From assembly GCF_000621165.1 (NCBI RefSeq), contig NZ_JHZA01000001.1:124001-188000 (forward strand): 64,000 nucleotides of DNA. The letters are read 5' to 3'. This DNA comes from Enterovibrio calviensis DSM 14347. GTDB lineage: Bacteria; Pseudomonadota; Gammaproteobacteria; Enterobacterales; Vibrionaceae. The first letter of the stretch is position 1. Each line of letters opens with the position of its first letter. Made by a program: the position numbers and the translations under genes. Shown here piece after piece: positions 36,901 to 44,601 of this stretch. The notes beneath the pieces are model-generated. The model saw nothing but the letters and a program-made list of their open reading frames with translations. It searched no databases and was not told the DNA's origin.

Positions 36901-38728
36901 TGGGCGTGAGTTGACGTATCAGTATGACAAACATACTCAACTTACTTCAAAAACAGAAAAAGGGGTCAACGGTGCTGAGCTCACCACTCAATACCAATAT
37001 GACAGCTTGGGCAATGTCATCGTCAAAACGCTACCAGATGACAATGAGGTACGTTATGAATATGACTCCCACGGAAGGCTAGTTGCTGTTGATGATGGCC
37101 ACTGGCCACTCGCTTATCAATATGACCTGTTAAGCAGACTCACACAAGAACACCAAGGCTGGGCAACGCTGGGGTACCGCTACGATGAAGTCAGCAGACT
37201 CAATGCCATGGTATTGCCTGATGGTCAACGCATTGACTACCATTTTGACAGCGGTCAGCTAAGTCAGGTTAACCTCAATGACCAATTGCTATCGAAGCAT
37301 ACTTATCAAGGTTCCGGCCTTGAAACGCAACGTCAGCAAGGTGCCTTAACGAGTTACTACCAACATGATGACCAAGGCCGGCTACTCGAACATCGCGTTA
37401 AGCAAAAGCAGCTTGAGAAAATCCACCGTAAGTATCACTACAACAGCGTTGGAAACCTCACCAACATAGAAGACAGCGAACGTGGTCAGAAGCAATACCA
37501 CTACGACCCGCTTGATCGTCTTACTGCAGTAAGAGGTGTTCAGAATGAAGATTTTCATCATGACCCCGCTGGAAACCTGCTGCTGAATAAACAGGCCAAT
37601 GTTGAAGGCAACAAATTGCTATTTCAGGGAGACAGCCATTATCAGTACGATGAATTTGGCCGGCTAACACTGGAAGCAAGAGGAAAAGGTAGCAAGCTCG
37701 TTTCCAGCTATACCTATGACTGTCAACACAGGCTCGTTCAGCTGGAAAAACCTGATGGCTCAACGGCGTCCTATCAATACGACGCATTTGGGCGAAGGAT
37801 TACCAAATCCATCACTGATAAAGCGGGCAATACGAGCTCAACGGAGTTTATCTGGCAGGCCGACAAATTATTGGTAGAAACCGACAATGTCGAGCACTAC
37901 CAAACCTACCTCTATGAATATGGTAGCTTCCGTCCTTTAGCACTAATAGATGGTGAAGGGGCTAACAACCAAGAGACCTACTTCTATCAACTCGACCAGC
38001 TCGGTACCCCACTAGAAATTACGAGTGTATCTGGAGAAGTTGTCTGGTCTGTAGACTATAAAGCGTATGGCAACTTAGCCTTAAAGCGGGCAGAGAAAGT
38101 CACCAGTCACTTACGCTTTCAAGGGCAGTATTTCGATGAAGAAAGCGGTCTACATTACAACCGACATCGCTACTATAGCCCAGCAACAGGAAGGTTTATA
38201 ACATCTGACCCTATTGGATTAGCTGGCGGTCTAAATAGCTATCAATATGTAAAGAACCCTTTATCATGGGTTGACCCACTAGGCTTAAGTCAGCTTGAAG
38301 GAAGCTGTCCAGAAGAGGTAAAGCCGTCTGACCAAAGTGGGCCTATAAATGAAGATATTGAGACGCCCCCTGATGCTACAAATAGTGGACTGAGAAACAC
38401 TGACATCTTTGATAAACTCGATGTAGACCAGATCGCCGCGCTAAATAAACAATTTAGTAATGGCCTTACTATTCCAGGAAAAGATATCTCAACCGTTCTT
38501 GCAAATGCATCCTATCGCGAGGGTGGCATAAACCAAGCAGCTTCAGTCATTAGAGACATTGCTGGAGGTCACCTATTCCAAAATGGGAATAAGCGAACAG
38601 CACAAGCATTAGTAGAATCGTTTGATCTAGGTATTAACCCTAAACAATTAAGAATCGTCATTGATCAAGTAGGTAAAGGTAATATGAAGAACGTTGATGA
38701 AATCGCCAAAGCATTAGGGGGAGGCTAA
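33989..38728 (+). CDS. Rhs polymorphic toxin with C-terminal Fic/Doc domain
   Basis: 1579 residues. An N-terminal ~430 residues without a PAAR motif, including a small beta-sandwich-like part (about 75-140) and transmembrane segments (about 268-335). Then DPISMATGEELLSLQDGHLPG, start of the Rhs shell, many YD repeats, and the shell-closing GRFITSDPIGLAGGLNSYQY with DPLGL near 1429-1433. After that a ~147-residue tip ends with a Fic-type motif HLFQNGNKRT at 1528-1537. Fic enzymes modify target proteins with nucleotides or phosphate; the GNKR form is like Doc, a kinase of EF-Tu, and the usual acid at position 5 is Asn. Its immunity gene follows after 1 base. Confidence 0.9.
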   Translation: MSSKQDYYNYIDEQFTAFPTLLDAYREQMNAWYLRSADYASEKFDLPSLLSMDKTIKAGDSTTTVGKDDDDYAVKALCPKSGKLQIESVFQSIYNVPLGSIQVYVKSEDGKEVHSVTLDQQGKATVENLEAGVVYEIVVDHKPTQAELDALFSNYNVMGTDLVNWLKGKWVGFEPEWKGFKSEWDHYFAQSKVDTVLENIGKFFEGIWDAIKSLWNGIGEIYDLLKDPEKTLENMSEGASEIISAIRNAASNAPKQLEKAMLFASDEAALYLLTRAIMIYLSIIPISGMINELSKLSGAVIGDIIIGILGGLIISFIASPAIGTAYFLYRAAKTAVNAVQRILKPIADFMTDVFDMVKKLIENASSTFKRVAINDAKGGSYRNGKVQLKTDNQKTTKLDSDADIPDDSSPSTNPDDKPTQSEKNTELDKDPISMATGEELLSLQDGHLPGLLPFEWKRLYRTSAAELNQGLGFGWSHSLSHQLHNAGKDVIWSDAENKQTRFPKPSRKLPIITNTTAHAAAYFDENERIVTIAENGQRFHFKAKEDEWLLDEISDKYHHRLLIQHDNHNRVETVTTESGLRFRLIYQDLLLSRVDLYHKKEQDERPVWVFIHTQAEYSYNESEQLIAATNASGETEHYQYNDHNVIQSRELAGGAIFYWEWQGEGKSSKAIRQYSNLSNIDTTYAWDESSNAVTLTNSNGTQQVYQHDENARLVKEVDAGGGEYLKEYDDKGQLLKEIDPLGNTTEYIYSKSGELQTQIAPNGLETHYTHLNGRLIQVSQGKAQWDYKHDKLGNITWQRDPLGHVTRYGYNSHGLISAIHHPDGTEHTLVWNVKGELVEEITPQGEKIRYRYDILGRLRYRQDSLGIHEMHYNRSDRLTKHVLPGGKTRYYEYNAYGKVTKFTDEKGRLTQYEYRWPSHQVSKTINPDGTEVSYQYENAFQFLSDIVNENGEHYHIDYASTGHVSREVTFDGRELTYQYDKHTQLTSKTEKGVNGAELTTQYQYDSLGNVIVKTLPDDNEVRYEYDSHGRLVAVDDGHWPLAYQYDLLSRLTQEHQGWATLGYRYDEVSRLNAMVLPDGQRIDYHFDSGQLSQVNLNDQLLSKHTYQGSGLETQRQQGALTSYYQHDDQGRLLEHRVKQKQLEKIHRKYHYNSVGNLTNIEDSERGQKQYHYDPLDRLTAVRGVQNEDFHHDPAGNLLLNKQANVEGNKLLFQGDSHYQYDEFGRLTLEARGKGSKLVSSYTYDCQHRLVQLEKPDGSTASYQYDAFGRRITKSITDKAGNTSSTEFIWQADKLLVETDNVEHYQTYLYEYGSFRPLALIDGEGANNQETYFYQLDQLGTPLEITSVSGEVVWSVDYKAYGNLALKRAEKVTSHLRFQGQYFDEESGLHYNRHRYYSPATGRFITSDPIGLAGGLNSYQYVKNPLSWVDPLGLSQLEGSCPEEVKPSDQSGPINEDIETPPDATNSGLRNTDIFDKLDVDQIAALNKQFSNGLTIPGKDISTVLANASYREGGINQAASVIRDIAGGHLFQNGNKRTAQALVESFDLGINPKQLRIVIDQVGKGNMKNVDEIAKALGGG

Positions 38729-38729
38729 T

Positions 38730-39005
38730 ATGGCTAAAATTTCTGAACTATTTGAACAACATTTACCATCTCAATCACCGAAGCCATACTCTTTCTGGGG
38801 CTACGCGTTGCCTCTGATCGAAAAGTTACAACAAGACGGTGTCTCTTTCTTCTTTAAATCAGATGGAGAGAGAGTATCTGATGTATACACTATAGTGATT
38901 GAAGGGCCACCTCTGAAAGGTGACTTCTTCAGATGTGAAACTGATGAGTTGGAAAGTGGTATTGAGAAAGTTCTATCTGAATATGCTACGGATTATTGGA
39001 GCTAA
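38730..39005 (+). CDS. Likely immunity protein for the Rhs-Fic toxin
   Basis: 91 residues, no known family recognised. It starts 1 base after the rhs stop codon and is in the place where Rhs tip immunity genes lie. It has no Fic-inhibitory S/TxxxE(G/N) motif that I can place with confidence. Acidic and soluble, as is usual for such immunity proteins. Its last 20 bases overlap the convergent cREC gene. Function is inferred from position. Confidence 0.72.
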   Translation: MAKISELFEQHLPSQSPKPYSFWGYALPLIEKLQQDGVSFFFKSDGERVSDVYTIVIEGPPLKGDFFRCETDELESGIEKVLSEYATDYWS

Positions 39006-39297
39006 TTTGCTTAAATAATTTATAGATGTTTTTAATGCCAGCAGTCATTTTGACTCTGGCTGAAACATTAGCAGAGTGAACTTTCATTTCAGGAGGCTGG
39101 AACCCATTTTCAACCACCTGTTTTTCTATCCACAGTATAACGTCATAACCTGTCCCTAGTGAATCGTCACCAAGGTCATGGTCAAGGCTGATACATTCAA
39201 CGTTTCCTTGCTCTAAATACTCAATGGCTTCTTTCGGCCATCGAACCAGGATCCAACCTTCAGGTGGTTTACGTTCATCATCCAGATATATCTTCAT
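38986..39297 (-). CDS. Cyclic-phosphate processing receiver (cREC) domain protein
   Basis: 103 residues built as a single receiver-like domain of the cREC group: IYLDDERKPPEGWILVRWP, ECISLDHDLGDDSLGTGYDV, WIEKQVV and VHSANVSARVKM. In two-component receivers these acids hold a phosphate and metal; the cREC group is predicted, from comparative genomics, to process cyclic phosphates in conflict or RNA-related systems. Convergent with the Rhs immunity gene and overlaps it by 20 bases. It may be independent of the T6SS or may be part of its cargo tail. Confidence 0.82.
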   Translation of the reverse strand: MKIYLDDERKPPEGWILVRWPKEAIEYLEQGNVECISLDHDLGDDSLGTGYDVILWIEKQVVENGFQPPEMKVHSANVSARVKMTAGIKNIYKLFKQISSNNP

Positions 39298-39649
39298 TTA
39301 ACTTTGCTCAAAAGACTGATTACTTTAGTCATTTTATCACAGTCATGTTGATGATCTCTTTTCCTTGAAACAACTGGGACAGTCGCTGTTAGAAAAGATG
39401 AAAATCTGTCGAAACACCTTTATTAGAAAGTTATGGCGCTTCGACAAGCATACCTCTAACCAAATTCAAATCAATCCCCTTAACCCGTTCGTCCCTCGAC
39501 GTTGCTCTGTCAATCTCTCATTGTTCCGATTTCGCGAACTATAAAGTCAAATAATACACAATTATCAATCAATGAAAGTTTCGATAAGATCATCTTCATC
39601 GTCACAAATGGAGCAATACTGCTCTTAACTTGTTGAAAAGGTGAATAGT
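39298..39649. other. Intergenic region between the cREC gene and the SnoaL-like gene
   Basis: About 350 bases, both neighbours pointing away. It should contain both promoters. I see no clear operator, repeat or gene remnant. Confidence 0.4.
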
Positions 39650-40558
39650 ATGGATACGTTGAAAAGAATAATTGCAGTATCGATGATTTCGATGCTTCCT
39701 TTGGGTATCAGCCATGCAGATGCGCAATCAGACAACACGTTAGCGGTTGCTAAATCATTTCTCGAAGCCGCTGGAAGTGGTAACGGCGCAAAGCTGACCG
39801 AACTCATGACCGATGATTTTGTTTGGCATAACGAAGGCGACAAACGCATCCCTTGGATTGGTCCTTGGAAAGGCCAAGAAGACGTGATGGGCAAGTTTAT
39901 GCCCGCATTCGGTAAAGGTTTTACAGTGACAAGCTGGAGCACCGACCACAGTTTTGCTAACGCAGATCAAGCGGTGTTTATGGGCTCAATGAGCGCTATC
40001 CTCAACAACACGGGGGTCGATACTGGCAAATTCACGTGGGCAGTTCGTGTTCATGTAGAAGACGATAAAGTAAAAAGCTGGAACTGGATGGAAGACAGCT
40101 ATGCGGTATCTAACGCGTACAATGACAACTCACAAGCGAACAAAGCGACGGTAGAGACCTTCTATACACTTCTTAGTAACCCTGGCTCTGAAGAAGCGGT
40201 CAAAGCATTCAGCACTAACACGGCAGATACCTGGGAAAGTGTCGGTGACTATTCTGGCAAGAATAAATCGAAAGGTGCTTTCTTAGGTCAAATGGGATAC
40301 TTCGCAACATTAATCCCAGACCTAAATTGGAATATCGAAGAGATGACGCACTCTGGTGATCGTGTGATTGTGCGAGGCCGCGCAACCGGCACGCCTACGG
40401 GTCCTCTCTTCGGCGTTGATGGTGCCGGTAAAAGATTCGACATTATGACGATTGATATTCACACCATCGAGAATGGCAAAATCACAAAATCGCATCACGT
40501 AGAAGATTGGGCTGGCGCGTTAAAGCAGCTCAAAGGAGCAAATAAGCTTAGCAAGTAA
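39650..40558 (+). CDS. Secreted tandem SnoaL-like (NTF2-fold) protein
   Basis: 302 residues. An N-terminal signal peptide (about 1-25, MDTLKRIIAVSMISMLPLG then HADA), followed by two cone-shaped NTF2/SnoaL-like domains: about 30-155 (SnoaL-like, ELMTDDFVWHNEG, WKGQEDVMGKFM) and about 160-290 (ester-cyclase-like, NWNIEEMTHSGDRVIVRGR, GPLFGVDGAGKRFDIMTIDI, HHVEDWAG). The ATG at 39650 has AAAGG 8 bases upstream and is favoured over a GTG at 39641. Ligand and reaction unknown; periplasmic. Tandem copies in one secreted protein is a less common layout. Confidence 0.87.
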   Translation: MDTLKRIIAVSMISMLPLGISHADAQSDNTLAVAKSFLEAAGSGNGAKLTELMTDDFVWHNEGDKRIPWIGPWKGQEDVMGKFMPAFGKGFTVTSWSTDHSFANADQAVFMGSMSAILNNTGVDTGKFTWAVRVHVEDDKVKSWNWMEDSYAVSNAYNDNSQANKATVETFYTLLSNPGSEEAVKAFSTNTADTWESVGDYSGKNKSKGAFLGQMGYFATLIPDLNWNIEEMTHSGDRVIVRGRATGTPTGPLFGVDGAGKRFDIMTIDIHTIENGKITKSHHVEDWAGALKQLKGANKLSK

Positions 40559-40571
40559 CGTTGATCTAAAC

Positions 40572-40602
40572 GCTGGTCGATTCACTATCGACCAGCATTT
40601 TT
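40572..40602 (+). terminator. Terminator of the SnoaL-like gene
   Basis: GCTGGTCGAT (40572-40581), loop TCACT, ATCGACCAGC (40587-40596), then ATTTTTAG. Confidence 0.9.
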
Positions 40603-40606
40603 AGCT

Positions 40607-41239
40607 ACCTGCCAGTAAAAACAAGCGAAATACGTAAGGGGTGAATAAACTGATGAAGTCCTGCTCAACGACACGCAGCTCGATTCAATTCAATGCGCCA
40701 TGACAACTAACGAAACTGCGTCGGCAAGTGAAACGTTTTGAACCCAAACCGATACTAAGCGCCAACCCTCTCTATCCCTCTGACTGTTCTCGACGAAGCC
40801 TACAACAAATGATCAATAACCGCTTACCAGCCTTCTAAACTTGACTAGCGATCGCCAGGAACCAAACCCGCGTTAGCAGTACCGAGGACAGTCGCTTTTA
40901 TCCAGTTGACCTCTGCAGTGGTAAAATGATCTCGGACACCAGTCCCCACTTTGATGGACGATTCTGCATCCATCACGCCTTCCGCTTTCAACTCGCAAAT
41001 TTCAATATGGCCAAAAATCTAGGTGGCAGAGAGCTCGGGGTCAGATATGTAACATTCAGGTAAATAGTCTATTGCCAGTCAAGAAAAAATGAAAATGTCT
41101 AATACTCGACCGGCTTGGAAAGCAGTTAATGAACAATACTTTTTTCTAGTTTTCAAAATGATATTCGCTATCAATCTGACGTTATCCGGCTATCCAGCGG
41201 ATAGGCGATGTAAGTAACACAGTTGGAAAGGAGGTGACT
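40607..41239. other. Gene-poor region with a possible gene remnant
   Basis: About 630 bases. On the minus strand 41022-40849 reads as a coherent stretch beginning IFGHIEICELKAEGV and ending TANAGLVPGDR before a stop; a stop codon lies just upstream of it in frame, so it could be the end of a broken gene. I cannot name the family. The rest is A+T-rich with no recognisable gene. Confidence 0.3.
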
Positions 41240-42556
41240 TCATTTAGTATCCTCCTCCTTAGCTTTACTGTTAAACATTCCATCCGGCGCGGAGTCAATA
41301 AGATCTTCTACACTGGTGAAAACCGCATAGGTGGTGAGAAATCCATAATTCTTACTTAAATCCATTTTTGAATTATTGCTGTTAGTGGAATGCGAATCGA
41401 CAGCTTGAAACTCACAAGGAGCACTGCCTGAATTGGTACCTGAAGATTCTCCTGCATCACCATAATTACAGTCAAGCGGCTTTCTCTGAATGTTAACGAG
41501 GTTTAAAGCCCCTGAATTAGAAAGAGCTCGATTGATCGTTGCATTAAATTCAGCTTGTAAAGTCTTGTCAATCTTCACCCCTTTCAGCTTACTAACATCT
41601 GCTGCCGCTTTGATGATTGCGCTAAAGTCTTCTGACGAGCCATAGACAATATTCCTTGCTTGTACCAGTGCTGTTGGCATTTTTAACTGTGTTGATGGCC
41701 ACCAATTACTTCGAACTTTCCCATACATTTTTTCGAAGTCTTGACCAATCACTATAGTCTTAACTCTGATACCTTGAACCAATGCATAGCCAGAAATAGC
41801 TTTGCCAGCAGAGCCGGAAACACTCGCAGCATCCGTCGCGTTGACATTACCCCCCACACTTGAATCTGCAGACCACGTATATGAAACTACGCCATTCGCT
41901 ACTTTCAATTTTTGAATTTCCAACAGTAATTCATCAAGTTTTGTGTTAGCAGCCAACACTTCTTGATTGATTGGTTCACAATTCAAAGATGCATTGTTAG
42001 CTTGCAGTTCTACGATTCTTTTTTGTGCATCCGCATCGTTGCTACTGTCGCTCGACAGCTTTGTAATCTCTTGTTCATTTTTCTTTTTTTCAAACTCACA
42101 ACCGGCCAACTTAATAGAGAGCAAAGACGTTTGCAACGCCATGCTTTGGTAAAGATCTATCTTACTCTTTAAAAGTCGAAGATCGTTTAAGGTCTTATCC
42201 TTATCAGTCTCATCGTATCCGTTAAAATTAAGCGCAGACACATAGGACTTCTCGGCAGCCATATCGTAACAAAACATAGTGAAAACACCGCGCCATGGAG
42301 AGGTATTGCATGTCATACCAATTTCGTACGCTGTTACCATGCCAGATATTGAGAGAAGTTTATTCTGATAAGGCCAACCGAAAATCTGTGTAAACATTCC
42401 TTCATTATCAAAGTCCGAGGTGATTTCATCAAAGGAACGTGTAACAGTACCGCTTGAACATGCGGATAATATAAGCACCAAAGATATGATATGAATCGAT
42501 TTAAAGATTTTACCACCATTAACAATTGATTTCTTATTGAACTCTATATTTGCCAT
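41240..42556 (-). CDS. Hypothetical lipoprotein with coiled coil
   Basis: About 438 residues. Lipobox LILSAC ends at Cys33 after a hydrophobic run (about 21-32). A predicted coiled-coil region at about 125-220 with heptad-like Leu/Lys/Glu spacing (LQTSLLSIKLAGCEFEKK, LDELLLEIQKLKVANG). The rest is unlike anything I know. The ATG at 42556 gives a somewhat long positive lead to the signal; a GTG at 42565 is the alternative. A+T-rich, divergent from the SGNH hydrolase gene across about 210 bases, so both may be regulated together and may have arrived together. Confidence 0.75.
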   Translation of the reverse strand: MANIEFNKKSIVNGGKIFKSIHIISLVLILSACSSGTVTRSFDEITSDFDNEGMFTQIFGWPYQNKLLSISGMVTAYEIGMTCNTSPWRGVFTMFCYDMAAEKSYVSALNFNGYDETDKDKTLNDLRLLKSKIDLYQSMALQTSLLSIKLAGCEFEKKKNEQEITKLSSDSSNDADAQKRIVELQANNASLNCEPINQEVLAANTKLDELLLEIQKLKVANGVVSYTWSADSSVGGNVNATDAASVSGSAGKAISGYALVQGIRVKTIVIGQDFEKMYGKVRSNWWPSTQLKMPTALVQARNIVYGSSEDFSAIIKAAADVSKLKGVKIDKTLQAEFNATINRALSNSGALNLVNIQRKPLDCNYGDAGESSGTNSGSAPCEFQAVDSHSTNSNNSKMDLSKNYGFLTTYAVFTSVEDLIDSAPDGMFNSKAKEEDTK

Positions 42557-42764
42557 AACATTCACTCGAAGTAACGCCAGAGACTTTTAATTATATTCCC
42601 AACGAAACACAACACAGTGTCAATAATGAAACATCGAATGATCATTTAAAAATCTAAGATATTTATATTGCTAATATTAACGATCACTAATTGTATGTGG
42701 TTTAAGCAAGAGTTAGTCCTTTACACTAAAACGAACTCGGTGCATTTGGCACTAAGGACCCATT

Positions 42765-43577
42765 ATGCCAACCACTTCAGACTCCAGATTGTTTAAAGAT
42801 CTTGTTGAACTCCACCCAAAAGCCAAGAAAGTACTTGCCGAAGGTGACTCATGGTTTGCATATCCAGGGAAATATGCCTATTTAGGTAGAGCACCAAACA
42901 TCATTGCCCATCTGAATAAAAAAGACGATTTAGTGATATATGATGCTTCATCTAACAGTGATGAAGCCATTGAAATGCTGAGCGGAAAACAAAAGTTCTC
43001 GTTGCTAAAACGAATCTCCCACACTGAGTTTGATTACATTTTATTTTCCGGCGGAGGTAATGATATTGTCGGTAGATATGACTTCGGGTTTTTGCTAAAC
43101 ACGAAAACTCCAGAAATGACATGGCGTCAATGTATTAACGATAAACGGCTTAAATTGAGATTCACTCAGATAGCTTCCACCTACGAGTATCTTTGTGAAT
43201 TGGTACTTATGTATTCAAAAAAAAAAGATGTAAAAATTGTCGCTCACACGTACGATTACCCTATTCCAAGCCCAAGGGGCTATAAAGCATTTGACATAAT
43301 TCCCTTGAGAGAGCCTTGGTTATATCCATACTTTTACCAAAAAGAGATTTTTGACCATCAGGATCAAAAAAACATCATTACTTATATTCTCAAGAAATTT
43401 CACGAGGCACTTAAGCGAATTTCTCGACGATATCCATCTCTCGTGGTTGTTAATACCCAGAGAACACTTCGAGAAAATCATTGGAACGATGAAATCCATC
43501 CTACCTCCGAAGGCTTTAAGCTAATTTCAGAAAAAATCTATAAGGCGATTTCATCGACATCAACGAAGAACGCTTGA
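42765..43577 (+). CDS. SGNH/GDSL-type hydrolase, cytoplasmic form
   Basis: 270 residues. The SGNH set is visible: block I AEGDSWFAYPG (catalytic Ser), block III GGGNDIVG (oxyanion Gly/Asn) and block V NDEIHPTSEGF (Asp-x-x-His). No signal peptide or lipobox, so it is either cytoplasmic or delivered by another route. The substrate could be an ester in lipids or carbohydrates. Divergent from a lipoprotein of unknown function in A+T-rich DNA. It is 4 kb past the T6SS modules without an adaptor next to it, so calling it an effector would go beyond the evidence. Confidence 0.85.
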   Translation: MPTTSDSRLFKDLVELHPKAKKVLAEGDSWFAYPGKYAYLGRAPNIIAHLNKKDDLVIYDASSNSDEAIEMLSGKQKFSLLKRISHTEFDYILFSGGGNDIVGRYDFGFLLNTKTPEMTWRQCINDKRLKLRFTQIASTYEYLCELVLMYSKKKDVKIVAHTYDYPIPSPRGYKAFDIIPLREPWLYPYFYQKEIFDHQDQKNIITYILKKFHEALKRISRRYPSLVVVNTQRTLRENHWNDEIHPTSEGFKLISEKIYKAISSTSTKNA

Positions 43578-43800
43578 TTGAATACTCATCTAGTGGTGCA
43601 TGTACGGATAATGTGTAATGTGTGCTACACAGAAAAAACTTAGAACATGGCTCGCAATTAAAAACAACAAGCTCCTGATCGACAAGCCAAATTTCAACCC
43701 AGAATACATTCCTCAGACTTTGTTGCCACCTTGCGCAGATAAAGCCACCATTTGAGACGGCCTTCAAACGGTGCGTTTCAGCTGCAATGGTATATTTCAT
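43516..43800 (-). CDS. Possible small protein, uncertain
   Basis: 94 residues from an ATG at 43800 with AGAGAG 6 bases upstream. Starts MKYTIAAETHRLKAVSNGG. It overlaps the 3' end of the SGNH gene by 62 bases. I cannot assign a family and cannot exclude that it is a chance frame. It does fill an otherwise empty 370-base space. Confidence 0.3.
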   Translation of the reverse strand: MKYTIAAETHRLKAVSNGGFICARWQQSLRNVFWVEIWLVDQELVVFNCEPCSKFFLCSTHYTLSVHAPLDEYSIKRSSLMSMKSPYRFFLKLA

Positions 43801-43947
43801 CGATAACTCTCTGAGAGACATGGAAAAGTTGTTTCCTAAGAATGGAAAACACCCTTCATTGTTTGTAAAACAAGAAGCAAACCGTTCGGAAACGGCATTT
43901 CTTTCAAATGCCTCTTAAGCCTTTATCTAGCTACGTATGGTTTACCG

Positions 43948-44496
43948 ATGAAAAAACTCCTTATTGCATTGCTTCTTTTCAGTACCCCCTCCTTTGCCGA
44001 TGACCACTTCTATGCAGGCGGTGGTGTGTCCATCTTCAACGATACGGAATTAAAACTTAGCGGTAACTCAGCGAGTAAAAACAGTGATATCGGGGCTAAC
44101 GCTCTTGCTGGCTACAGCTTCACAATGTCATCCGGCTTTGAGCTAGGCGTTGAAGTTGAATACGTGCATTACGGTAAGGCGAAATTTACCGATACTTACC
44201 ACGTAGAAAGTGAAGCTGTTTATATCAACGCAAAGCCAAAGTTTATTGAAGTTGGGAATAGCCTGTACAGTGCTCTGATTTTGGGTGTTGGCTCTATGTC
44301 CTCTGAAATCAATATCGATGGTCAATCGATTAAAGACTCGGATCTGTCTTACCAAGCGGGTTTTGAAATTGGCTATATGATTGACGAATGGGATATCGGT
44401 CTTGGCTACCGTTACCAAGTCGCTGATTTTGATGGTTTCTATGGCGTGGATGTATCCAACCAAAGTGTGACCCTTGGCGTTCGTTACAACTTCTAG
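43948..44496 (+). CDS. Outer-membrane beta-barrel protein
   Basis: 182 residues. Signal peptide MKKLLIALLLFSTPSFA, then an OmpA/OmpX-like barrel: YAGGGVSIF at the mature start, repeated amphipathic strands (LAGYSFTMSSGFELGVEVEY, GLGYRYQVADFDGFYG) and a terminal strand ending VRYNF with a C-terminal Phe, as required for barrel insertion. About eight strands by length. Function unknown; similar small barrels are porins, adhesins or lipid-modifying proteins. Monocistronic. Confidence 0.88.
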   Translation: MKKLLIALLLFSTPSFADDHFYAGGGVSIFNDTELKLSGNSASKNSDIGANALAGYSFTMSSGFELGVEVEYVHYGKAKFTDTYHVESEAVYINAKPKFIEVGNSLYSALILGVGSMSSEINIDGQSIKDSDLSYQAGFEIGYMIDEWDIGLGYRYQVADFDGFYGVDVSNQSVTLGVRYNF

Positions 44497-44529
44497 TTCG
44501 CTCTGTGCCTCGATCGACGTCAACGTTAT

Positions 44530-44554
44530 GAGTCAGCCACCTCTTGGCTGACTC
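44530..44554. terminator. Hairpin after the beta-barrel gene
   Basis: GAGTCAGCCA (44530-44539), loop CCTCT, TGGCTGACTC (44545-44554): a perfect 10-bp stem with no strong T-run, between convergent genes. Confidence 0.55.
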
Positions 44555-44601
44555 ATGCAAACCTCTTGTCTGCTTCGCTTCAAATATGCCTACCCGTTTC
44601 G

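Noticed and set aside
21640-39005. T6SS region as a prophage
   Set aside because: Hcp and VgrG resemble phage tail parts, but there are no capsid, terminase, integrase or lysis genes, and adaptor/effector/immunity order is that of T6SS.
41228-41237. AAGGAGGTGA, a perfect ribosome-binding sequence on the plus strand
   Set aside because: No start codon or open frame follows; it overlaps the 3' end of the minus-strand lipoprotein gene and looks accidental.
42765-43577. SGNH hydrolase as a third T6SS effector
   Set aside because: No vgrG, adaptor, MIX or other secretion marker next to it; only distance to the T6SS modules suggested it.
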